A stretch of DNA of 64,000 nucleotides. It comes from JAFMKE01 sp964655225 (GTDB taxonomy: Bacteria; Bacteroidota; Bacteroidia; Chitinophagales; UBA8649). Below, piece by piece: positions 14,598 through 22,731 of the stretch (position 1 is its first letter; each line of letters opens with the position of its first letter). The notes under the pieces are model-generated. The model did no database searches. It was not told where the DNA came from and was given only the letters and a program-made list of their open reading frames with translations. The stretch spans positions 18,068 through 82,067 of the forward strand of contig CAZZMB010000003.1 of NCBI GenBank assembly GCA_964655225.1. Reading direction: 5' to 3'. The translations under genes were made by a program, and so were the position numbers.

Positions 14598-17500
14598 AGG
14601 ATTAAGGTTACATTCCCTTGTATATATTCTATATCATTGCTGTTTTCAGAAGTATAGGATAAGCTGTATGAATAAACACCCATTTCCGCTTTCTGCCCTC
14701 TCACTGAACCATTCCATCCAGCATTAGAATCATCACTCATATATATAACTTGCCCCCATCTGTCATAAATAGTACATTGATAATTTGAGAATCCTATTTC
14801 GCAAGAATTAATCAATCTAAAATAATCATTAATCCCATCTTGATTTGGACTAAATCCTGTTGGAAAGACTATAGCACATTCTTTTGCGCAATTTTCAATA
14901 TCAATATAAAGCGAGTCAGATACCTGACACCCTGTATTTAATTCTTCAAAGCTAACTGCATACATTCCAGAATAATTAGGATTCAGAAACTGCCCTTCTG
15001 TACCATCGCTCCAAATGAAGTTATATCCTTCAATTTCAGCAAATATTGTGTTGTTATCTTGCATACAAAGAGTGGTATCTTTTAGTACATTAACTGGTGT
15101 TGATTCATTGATAGTAAGTTTAACGGTATCATATATTTTTTCTCCACAATAGCCATTCATAAGAAGCTGAAATGTATATTCGCCGCTTTCAATTCCTTGA
15201 ATAGAAAGTAAGCTTGAATCCACCCCTAAAAATGCAGAGTTATTCTCTAAACTGGAAAGTAAGTTATTACTTATAATACTCCATTGGTAGTTTTCAACGT
15301 ATGAAGAGTTCGAACTTAAGGTATGATTGTAAACATCACAAATAGTAATATCTTCTATTTCTGAATAATCAATGCTGTTTGGTAATATAACAGTTACTGA
15401 TTCTGTATTTAAACAACCATTATTATCAACTCCAACTACAGTATATACGTTTCCGCTATTAGATGGCGTATAACTTTGACCATTTATAACTCCATTATCC
15501 CAGGTATAAGATAGGCCACCTGTCCCCCATAATGTGATACTTTCTCCAGAACAAACCGTTGTATCTGAGGCAATAATTCCTATATTAGGTTGAGGAAAAA
15601 CAGTAACAAAAACGCTATCTTGACTTGAACATCCATTTGAATCAACTCCAAACAATGTGTAGCTTGTAATGCCTAATGGAGGAAAAAAGCTTACACCGTC
15701 TTCAACTGAATTTGACCATGTATACATACTTCCACCTGAACCATTTAATGTAATAGATTCAGTTTCACATATATCGTTTCCAGAGCTTGATACTGAAATA
15801 TCTGGAAGTGAGTTATTTACAATTTCAATACTGTCAGAATCTGAACAACCATTGCTGTCGTAACCTGTTACGACATATGATAAATTTCCTGCAGCTGGAA
15901 CAAATTCTACCCCATTTGTAGCCTCATTATTCCATATGTAGTTTAATGCTCCCGATCCTAAGAGAATTATACTATCTCCTTCACATATTATGTTTGATGT
16001 AGCTTGTGCAGTAACCTCTGGTAATCCATTAACGATAATCTCTATTGAATCGCCTCCTTGACAAATATTAGAGCTATTAATAGACACAACGCTATAAATA
16101 TTAGTTCCTATTGGTGGCGCAAACGTTATCCCATTTGAAATTCCATTCGACCATGAAAAGTCACTTGCACCAGAGGCAGTAAGCGTAATATTATCACCAG
16201 CACAGATTGAAGTGTCGCTAGCTATAATTCTTATGCTTGGAGCTACCAATGCATTTATAGTTGTCTGTGCACTATCTGCACAACCATTTAAATCAGTTCC
16301 AATTACGGTATAATTTGAAAGTCCTTGGTTTGGAACAAAATCTTGTCCATTATTCAAACCATGGCTCCAAGAATAACTATCCGCTCCATTGGCTGTTAAA
16401 TTTACACTCTCACCATTACAAATTGAATCACTACTTGATGTAATACTTATATTGGGCAAAGTATTAACGATAACATCAATACTCTCGGAAATTATACAAC
16501 CATTAGCATTTGATGCTGTCATTATATATGTTGTCGTTCCTAATGGCGGAATAAAAGCGATATTATCTAATACCCCATTATTCCATGTAACATTTTGAAC
16601 ACCTATAGAACTAAGTGTAATCGTTTCTCCAAAACAAATAGGCGATATAGGATTAATACTTGATATTGCGTTCGGATTAAAAATAACAACCACCGTATCA
16701 AAACTTAGACATCCATTTGAATTATATCCTGTTAAAATATACTCCGTTGTACCAAATGGTGGAGTAAAAGCCACATTATCCAATACACCATTATTCCATG
16801 AATAGTTTGATGCTCCAGAACCAGTAAGAGTGACTAATCCATTTGAACATAAATCATCCGTGTTTACATTTCCCACAACAGGAGTAAAATAGTTTACGCT
16901 GATAAGTGTTGATTGCGTGACTGGACAGAAACCATTAAAGAAGGTTGTAGCTGTAAAATTTTCTGGGGTTGATGGCGTAACCATGACTAAAGTATCGTTA
17001 ACTATAACAAGATTAGGGCTTGGTGTCCAATAAATACTATCTAACGTTGAAGCTCCCTCTAGAGTTATTGCTTCCGCAGTTCCATTACATACAAAACTAG
17101 GTGCGTTTAAGCTGAATGTTCCTTGATTGTTTAATACATTTATTGAATATGTATAAGTTGAACTACCAACAAGAGGACAAGCGTCATCAGCGATATTTAC
17201 TGAAAAAAAGCTAAGGCCTATATCGCTTGTTTGCGGAGTCCAGCAGAATGTAGCGGAAGGTGCAGTAGTATTATTATTAAAAATTTGAAAGGTTGAATTT
17301 GCAATTTCTTGATTCCAATCTACACTTAGTATTTGAGATTCAGCATCACTGAATGAGAGATCAAAACAAATTTGGTTATCAGCACAAACACTTGTTACAA
17401 AATCTAATGAATCCGAACCAAGAATATTGTTAATACCTGATGCTGTGGGTGAAACATTCGCACAAGCAGTAACATTAAATTGAATATCTCTTAATGTTGA

Positions 17501-18286
17501 ACCAATTTTAACACCATTTCTGAACTCTTCAACCAAAATACACATTACACCTACTTGCTGTGCAGATGGAGTAAAACTTATAGCTCCAGTATTAGGGTTA
17601 ACTTGAATAGGATTTGATGTTGTCAAAGGATTGACACCACTAAAACCTGGAAGATACTCTACAGGATCATTATAACCCTCATAACAATCACTTGCACTAA
17701 AATACAGAGAATCACCATCCGGATCATAAACACCATGATTATAGATGACAGGTTGGTTAACACAAACAATTGGTGTTGGATAATTATTAAATACAGGAGA
17801 GTTATTTAAAGTATTATTTGGCGCTGCATAGGATGCCGATAAATAAATATTTTCACTGCCTGGATTCGCTAAGGTAGTAATAGAGTAGTTTCTGCAGCAA
17901 AGTGTGTAATCAAATATAATATCCGTACATCCTGAAGGGATATTGACTGTAGTTGTATAAATATGCTCCTCTATTCCAATAGTACCAGATCCACTTTGAC
18001 ATGCTGTAGGAAGACCAGGACAGGTTGGAGTAATATCAGTATAACCACTACGAAATGCAGTAGCTACTCCAGAACCACAACTTGATTGCCATTCGATGCT
18101 CTCGAAAGCATAAAGAGCTATTCCATTGCAGTCTCTGTATAGTTTCAAGGTAAGATTAAAAGTATTGGCTCCTACTTGTGTATAAACCAAATCACCTCCT
18201 AAGGCATGTGTAGCATATGCCGTATTTAAATTCAATAAAAATATAACCGTAAAAAGAAAAAAGAAAACCTTTCTCAGAGCAACCAT
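14594..18286 (-). CDS. Giant secreted T9SS type B protein with tandem Ig-like repeats
   Basis: From the ATG at 18286 the product has 1230 residues. It begins with a signal peptide (VFFFLFTVIFLLNLNTAYA) and then ATHALGGDLVYTQVG, a start shared in outline with the third T9SS protein of this window. A cadherin/PKD-like region (to about residue 460) is followed by seven tandem repeats of about 72 residues, each with ICxGESITLxxxG, YxWxNG and a closing DSNGC. The end is the type B sorting domain: FPTGFSPNQDGINDYF, YDRWGQVIY, GWNGSVRGQ and GVYSYSLSY. It should cross the outer membrane by T9SS and stay on the surface or be released. Ligand unknown. The upstream in-frame ATG at 18364 is less likely because it would bury the signal peptide. 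Confidence 0.85.
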   Translation of the reverse strand: MVALRKVFFFLFTVIFLLNLNTAYATHALGGDLVYTQVGANTFNLTLKLYRDCNGIALYAFESIEWQSSCGSGVATAFRSGYTDITPTCPGLPTACQSGSGTIGIEEHIYTTTVNIPSGCTDIIFDYTLCCRNYSITTLANPGSENIYLSASYAAPNNTLNNSPVFNNYPTPIVCVNQPVIYNHGVYDPDGDSLYFSASDCYEGYNDPVEYLPGFSGVNPLTTSNPIQVNPNTGAISFTPSAQQVGVMCILVEEFRNGVKIGSTLRDIQFNVTACANVSPTASGINNILGSDSLDFVTSVCADNQICFDLSFSDAESQILSVDWNQEIANSTFQIFNNNTTAPSATFCWTPQTSDIGLSFFSVNIADDACPLVGSSTYTYSINVLNNQGTFSLNAPSFVCNGTAEAITLEGASTLDSIYWTPSPNLVIVNDTLVMVTPSTPENFTATTFFNGFCPVTQSTLISVNYFTPVVGNVNTDDLCSNGLVTLTGSGASNYSWNNGVLDNVAFTPPFGTTEYILTGYNSNGCLSFDTVVVIFNPNAISSINPISPICFGETITLSSIGVQNVTWNNGVLDNIAFIPPLGTTTYIMTASNANGCIISESIDVIVNTLPNISITSSSDSICNGESVNLTANGADSYSWSHGLNNGQDFVPNQGLSNYTVIGTDLNGCADSAQTTINALVAPSIRIIASDTSICAGDNITLTASGASDFSWSNGISNGITFAPPIGTNIYSVVSINSSNICQGGDSIEIIVNGLPEVTAQATSNIICEGDSIILLGSGALNYIWNNEATNGVEFVPAAGNLSYVVTGYDSNGCSDSDSIEIVNNSLPDISVSSSGNDICETESITLNGSGGSMYTWSNSVEDGVSFFPPLGITSYTLFGVDSNGCSSQDSVFVTVFPQPNIGIIASDTTVCSGESITLWGTGGLSYTWDNGVINGQSYTPSNSGNVYTVVGVDNNGCLNTESVTVILPNSIDYSEIEDITICDVYNHTLSSNSSYVENYQWSIISNNLLSSLENNSAFLGVDSSLLSIQGIESGEYTFQLLMNGYCGEKIYDTVKLTINESTPVNVLKDTTLCMQDNNTIFAEIEGYNFIWSDGTEGQFLNPNYSGMYAVSFEELNTGCQVSDSLYIDIENCAKECAIVFPTGFSPNQDGINDYFRLINSCEIGFSNYQCTIYDRWGQVIYMSDDSNAGWNGSVRGQKAEMGVYSYSLSYTSENSNDIEYIQGNVTLIL
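15390..16893 (-). repeat. Seven tandem ~215-bp coding repeats (Ig-like modules)
   Basis: Each unit encodes about 72 residues with the same frame: an ISxSSSDSIC-like strand, ESITLxGSGxxxYxWSNG, a GxxFxPPxGTxxYxVxGxDSNGC segment and a DSxxVxV linker. The units differ in sequence, so the array is old and not a recent duplication. An eighth, more divergent unit lies upstream of it. Boundaries are approximate. Confidence 0.8.
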
Positions 18287-18799
18287 TTTTATGTCTAATA
18301 ATAATCTCATGAAGGTATTTACGAGATTAGAATAAGATAGTTTCAAATGGATAGGTGAAACCAAGCGGAATAAATACTGCGTTCTCTCTGTTCTTTTATA
18401 AGATAATAGGTGAAAAGTATAAAAAGCTTAATAAGCTATGAACCACTAAAAGTAATTTATACTTAGTGTTAATAGGAGTTTAGCTTATTTCGGATAGTGC
18501 CTTTTTCGATGTGAAAGTATTTCAATATATTATAGATTAAGTGCTAATGAGAAGTTACGCTGGAACAACTTAAAAATTTCTAATAAATTAGCTTTTAACA
18601 AGATAATTATCGTGTTTAAAGCAAAATTTAAGACAAATAGTACCGTAAAAAACAAATCTAAATAAGCTATGAAAATAGAAGTTTAAAAAAATATAACTCC
18701 AAATTAGTATTGGTAATGAATGACAAAAGATCAAATCAAATAAGACTATGTAGTTTACATATATCAAATAATCTACACATTATTATTGAGCAGAAATAG
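18287..18799. other. 513-bp AT-rich intergenic region
   Basis: Holds the upstream region of the T9SS gene on the minus strand. I see no gene or RNA. One exact minus-strand TAGATTTG box (18653-18660) would imply a leader near 360 bases, so it is doubtful. A 13-base direct repeat, AATAAGCTATGAA, occurs at 18430-18442 and 18661-18673. Confidence 0.5.
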
Positions 18800-19765
18800 T
18801 CAATTTCTTCTTTGAATAATTAAATCTGCTAAACCCATTAATTCGGACTTTGACTTTGTGGTTTCTATGGCTTTAAGATTTAGTAGGCTTTCATCGATTA
18901 AATCTTTCATTTTTTGCACGCAATACGCTTTAGCTCCACTAGATTCAAAGATCGATTTTACTGAGGATATTTTCTCTTCCTCTTCACCACTTTTATCCTC
19001 ATACCAGCGAAGTAAATTCATTTTCTCCTCTTTGCTTCCCAGGTCTAGGCTAGCTATAAATAGAAGGGTTTTCTTATTATTAAGTATATCACCTCCAATT
19101 CGCTTTCCAAGCTGATTATCACCAAAAGTATCGAGATAATCATCTTGTATTTGAAAAGCAATTCCAAGTAATCGACCAAACTCATATATTTTTTTCTGAT
19201 CCTCTTGCGATGCACCAGCTATATTGGCGCCCATCTGAAGACTACAAGCTAAAAGAACCGCTGTTTTAAACTCAATCATTTTTATATATTCTTCTTCAGA
19301 AACCCTTTCTAGAGTCTCAAAATCAACATCCATTTGCTGTCCCTCATGAATTTCTACCGCTGTTTTACTTATCAAATCAAATAAATCTGCACAAGTTTTT
19401 CCTTTCAGTTTACAAGCCATCTGTAAGGCTGTAATAAACATAAAATCTCCACTTAGAATACCTGAGTTTAAGCCAAATTTTTTATAAACCGTTTCCTTTC
19501 CTCTTCTAATAGATGAGTTGTCCATAATATCATCATGGACTAAAGTGAAATTATGAAAAAGCTCAATACCATATGCGTTTGAAATGACATCCTCAATTTT
19601 ACCACCAAACATTTCATTTGAATAAATCATCAGCAGTGGGCGAATATATTTACCCCCTGAATCCATGGCATAAGAAATAGGCTGACAGAGGGCCTCGGGA
19701 GTGTCCTTAAAATAGACTTGATGTAGACCTTGAAATTTGGCTTGTAAATCTTTACTATGCTTCAT
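18800..19765 (-). CDS. Polyprenyl (farnesyl/geranylgeranyl) diphosphate synthase
   Basis: Condenses isopentenyl diphosphate with allylic diphosphates in isoprenoid synthesis (quinone tails, undecaprenyl precursors). The 321-residue protein has the first Asp-rich motif HDDIMDNSSIRRGKET near residue 78 and the second, QIQDDYLDTFGD, near residue 205. A Phe stands five positions before the first motif and the motif has no two-residue insert, which points to a short-chain product, C15 or C20, though not decisively. It lies 24 bases after rnr and is probably in the same operon; no separate promoter box was seen. Confidence 0.92.
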   Translation of the reverse strand: MKHSKDLQAKFQGLHQVYFKDTPEALCQPISYAMDSGGKYIRPLLMIYSNEMFGGKIEDVISNAYGIELFHNFTLVHDDIMDNSSIRRGKETVYKKFGLNSGILSGDFMFITALQMACKLKGKTCADLFDLISKTAVEIHEGQQMDVDFETLERVSEEEYIKMIEFKTAVLLACSLQMGANIAGASQEDQKKIYEFGRLLGIAFQIQDDYLDTFGDNQLGKRIGGDILNNKKTLLFIASLDLGSKEEKMNLLRWYEDKSGEEEEKISSVKSIFESSGAKAYCVQKMKDLIDESLLNLKAIETTKSKSELMGLADLIIQRRN

Positions 19766-19789
19766 TAAACTAAAATTATTGATAATTGA

Positions 19790-21928
19790 TTACCCAGCAA
19801 TCTCTAAATCTATTTGTTTATCCTTCAAGCTAGTTTTGGATACCTTAACCTGAATGGATTCACCAATTTGATAAATGGTCTTTGTAATTAAGCCTGTAAG
19901 CCGCATATTTTCTTCGTCGTAGACAAAATCTTCTTGCATATTAACCATAGCGACCATTCCCTCGCACTTATTTTCCACTAATTCTACAAAGAATCCTCTT
20001 GCTATTACTCCGCTTATGATGCCTTCATATACTTCTCCTATTCGAGTAGATAAATATTCTACCTGCTTATACTTAATTGCCTCACGTTCAGCTTTTTGCG
20101 ATTGACGCTCCATTAAACTAGACTGCTGAGAGAGATCTTCCAATTCCTCACTGGTATATCGAGGACGATCTTTAAGTAAGGTTTGTAAAAGTAGTCGATG
20201 CACTAGAACATCCGGATATCTTCTTATCGGAGAAGTAAAGTGAGTATAGTGTTCATAAGCTAAACCATAATGCCCTATATTCTTGGTTGTATACACGGCT
20301 TTAGCCATTGAACGAACTGCTAAACGGCCTAGTACACTTAGTTCTGGTTTTTGAACAATTATACCCATCAAATTATTTAATGCATCTCTTGCCTGTTCAG
20401 CATCCTTAAATGCAATATTGTATCCAAATCGCTTGGCTACATTAGACAGGATCGTCAATTTAGACAAATCGGGTTTGTCATGAACCCTATATACACCTGG
20501 CTGCTTTCCTCTACCCTTTTCCGCTTTACTTAAAAATTTGGCGACTGTAGTATTAGCTAAAAGCATGAAATCTTCCACTAATAAATTTGCATCCGTTCTT
20601 TCCTTAACGTAAACCTCTGTAGGAACAGCATCCTCATCCAACTTAAATCGCACTTCATCACCCGTGTCAAAATTAATTGAACCATTTTTTGTTCGTTTTT
20701 CTCTAAGTGAATAAGCAATGTGATTGAGAAATTCTAATTCATCAAAAAATTCACCTTCTTGATTATTCAGGATTTCCTGTACTTCATGATAAGCAAATCT
20801 TTTATCAGAATTAATTACTGTTTTGGCAAAAGAATATTCTACAATTTCATATTTCTCATTAATTTCAAACAATACTGAAAACGCACATTTGTCCTCTCCT
20901 GGGCGAAGAGAGCACACTACATTAGATAATTTTTCAGGCAACATTGGACATACTCTATCGGGAAGATATACTGAAGTAGCTCTAAACTGAGCTTCTCGAT
21001 CTAGCGCACTGCCAGGGCGCACGTAATGCGCAACATCTGCTATATGCACGCCAATTTCGAAATTCCCATTTTTTAGTGGTTTAATTGAAAGTGCATCATC
21101 AAAATCTTTTGCATCAACAGGGTCAATAGTGAAAGTTAACTCCTCCCTGTAATCCAAACGCTCGCTAAGCTCATGTTTGGATATTTTTTCATTTATTTTA
21201 TCCGTTTCTGCAAGAACATCGCTTGGGAAAACAATATTAAATCCCTGCTGCATAAGGATGGTTCGCATTTCAAGTTCATTTGGAGAAAGATTATTTAACT
21301 TCTCCATAATTTTTCCAACTGGATTCTTTCCTGCAGTGTCATGCCAATTAACAATATGAACAACTACCATATCGCCTGTTTCACAATTCATCGTGAAGCT
21401 TTCCGGTATAAATACATCAAATGGAATACGATCATTATTAGGAACCGCAAAACCGAAACCATCGGTTTTTTGAAACTTACAGATAAACTCACCTTGCGAG
21501 TGATTGATAATTCGAATTATCTTTCCCTCGGGTTTCTTTTTGTCATACTTCGTTATCTCTACCTCAACAACATCATTCGACATTGCATTCATGGTATGCT
21601 TTCGCTGAATTTTCACATCAGCTTCAAAATCATCAATAATGACATAACCAATACCACTTTTTGCTAGATCAAGTTTACCTTGCAGAACTTCGTTGGGTTT
21701 GGATAAAAACTTTTTCTTTGAAATCTTACCAGTCGAACCAAAATCAATCAGTCCTCTTTTTTGTAATCTACTAATTGCGTGTTCTATTTTTTCTGGGCTA
21801 TACTTTTTTGAAAAGTGACTAAGCACAGCGTCAGGGTTCATTCCAGACTTTCTCTTCGCTTCGATATATTTTAGAATTGCTCCATCAATCCCCGAGTTAC
21901 CACTCTTCTTTTTTTTCTTTCTTGACAT
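19790..21928 (-). CDS. rnr: Ribonuclease R
   Basis: 3'-5' exoribonuclease of the RNase II/R family, degrading structured RNA. From the ATG at 21928 (MSRKKKKKSGN) it has 712 residues: a basic N-terminus, a winged-helix segment (SKKYSPEKIEHAISRLQKRGLI), two cold-shock domains, the RNB catalytic domain with the metal-binding DPVDAKDFDDALS, and a C-terminal S1 domain (GEVYEGIISGVIARGFFVEL). The frame is open to 21982, but the promoter box at 21965-21972 excludes that start. The diphosphate synthase gene follows on the same strand. Confidence 0.96.
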   Translation of the reverse strand: MSRKKKKKSGNSGIDGAILKYIEAKRKSGMNPDAVLSHFSKKYSPEKIEHAISRLQKRGLIDFGSTGKISKKKFLSKPNEVLQGKLDLAKSGIGYVIIDDFEADVKIQRKHTMNAMSNDVVEVEITKYDKKKPEGKIIRIINHSQGEFICKFQKTDGFGFAVPNNDRIPFDVFIPESFTMNCETGDMVVVHIVNWHDTAGKNPVGKIMEKLNNLSPNELEMRTILMQQGFNIVFPSDVLAETDKINEKISKHELSERLDYREELTFTIDPVDAKDFDDALSIKPLKNGNFEIGVHIADVAHYVRPGSALDREAQFRATSVYLPDRVCPMLPEKLSNVVCSLRPGEDKCAFSVLFEINEKYEIVEYSFAKTVINSDKRFAYHEVQEILNNQEGEFFDELEFLNHIAYSLREKRTKNGSINFDTGDEVRFKLDEDAVPTEVYVKERTDANLLVEDFMLLANTTVAKFLSKAEKGRGKQPGVYRVHDKPDLSKLTILSNVAKRFGYNIAFKDAEQARDALNNLMGIIVQKPELSVLGRLAVRSMAKAVYTTKNIGHYGLAYEHYTHFTSPIRRYPDVLVHRLLLQTLLKDRPRYTSEELEDLSQQSSLMERQSQKAEREAIKYKQVEYLSTRIGEVYEGIISGVIARGFFVELVENKCEGMVAMVNMQEDFVYDEENMRLTGLITKTIYQIGESIQVKVSKTSLKDKQIDLEIAG

Positions 21929-21964
21929 CTTTTGTTCTTCCTCGTATTTATAATTTTTAAAGTA

Positions 21965-21972
21965 CAAAGGTA
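21965..21972 (-). promoter_or_regulatory. -7 promoter box (TACCTTTG) for rnr
   Basis: Exact TAnnTTTG match, 37 bases before the ATG at 21928; it decides against the upstream in-frame start. Confidence 0.5.
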
Positions 21973-22032
21973 ACAAAAGCAAACTAGCAAGAATTATATA
22001 AATAGAGACAGCGGCATTAGCAGTTTATTGAT

Positions 22033-22040
22033 TAAATTTG
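22033..22040 (+). promoter_or_regulatory. -7 promoter box (TAAATTTG) for the META-domain gene
   Basis: Exact TAnnTTTG match 36 bases before the ATG at 22076. Confidence 0.45.
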
Positions 22041-22075
22041 GCATTCAATTTGAATAGTAACATAAAAAATGATTT

Positions 22076-22534
22076 ATGCTAAAATATATCTTGTGTATTG
22101 TGTTCTTAAATTTAAATGTAAAATCTTGCAATTTTGAGCAATCAAAGCTTACAAATAGTTCTTTGGAGGATCAATCAATGCCGATATCGAATGTAGTCCA
22201 ATTGCATGACATTTGGGCCTTAACCGCTATAAAAGGGCTAAGTTTGGATAAACTAAAATTTACTGCGGGAGTTCCTACAATGGAAATTTTTGTAGAAGAT
22301 TTAAAGGTTAGTGGCTTCGGGGGCTGCAATAATTACTTTGCCTATATTAAGGGATTAGGTGATAAAGACTTTTCTTTAGGACCTGTGGCCTCAACCAAAA
22401 TGTATTGTATAAACATTGATGAAATTCAATATTTAAACCAACTAGAAAAAATTGAAAGCTATCAATTGTCTAAAATACAATTGGATTTTTATCGAGGAGA
22501 TACGCTCCTTTTAAGTTTTAAGAAAGTCGATTAA
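22076..22534 (+). CDS. META-domain (HslJ-like) secreted protein
   Basis: A 152-residue protein with an N-terminal hydrophobic segment (LKYILCIVFLNLNV) followed by KSC, which may be a lipobox, though a weak one. The rest matches the META domain: HDIWALTAIKG, TMEIFVEDLKVSGFGGCNNY and LGPVASTKMYC. Proteins of this kind sit in the envelope and are linked to heat or stress resistance in some bacteria (HslJ), but their molecular action is not established. It stands alone between divergent rnr and the AsmA-like gene. Confidence 0.75.
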   Translation: MLKYILCIVFLNLNVKSCNFEQSKLTNSSLEDQSMPISNVVQLHDIWALTAIKGLSLDKLKFTAGVPTMEIFVEDLKVSGFGGCNNYFAYIKGLGDKDFSLGPVASTKMYCINIDEIQYLNQLEKIESYQLSKIQLDFYRGDTLLLSFKKVD

Positions 22535-22704
22535 ATCTAGATAAGTTTTGATTAATGTGAAGACTAGTTTTTTCTAGTAAATAAATTCCAGAGCTTTCAG
22601 TTCGATGGATTTTAAGACTACGTCATCTAATTTTGTATACACACAATACTCAAATCTGTTAATCGTTTTATTGGCTAGATTGATATATCACAATAATCGG
22701 TATC

Positions 22705-22712
22705 TATCTTTA
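22705..22712 (+). promoter_or_regulatory. Probable promoter (TATCTTTA, -33 TTG) for the AsmA-like operon
   Basis: Seven of eight bases match TAnnTTTG, with a TTG 22 bases upstream (22680-22682). It ends 19 bases before the ATG at 22732. Confidence 0.4.
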
Positions 22713-22731
22713 CTTAAGTTTTAAAACCTTT

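Noticed and set aside
15669..15863. Plus-strand open frames inside the T9SS gene
   Set aside because: They are opposite-strand shadows of the repeat-coding frame, with no family features.
14594..18286. Repeat-rich surface genes as horizontally acquired islands
   Set aside because: No tRNA boundary, integrase or insertion sequence is near; the flanks are ordinary core genes and base composition looks similar.
18653..18660. TAGATTTG as the promoter of the 1230-residue T9SS gene
   Set aside because: It matches the consensus but lies about 367 bases from the start codon, and such boxes arise by chance in AT-rich DNA.
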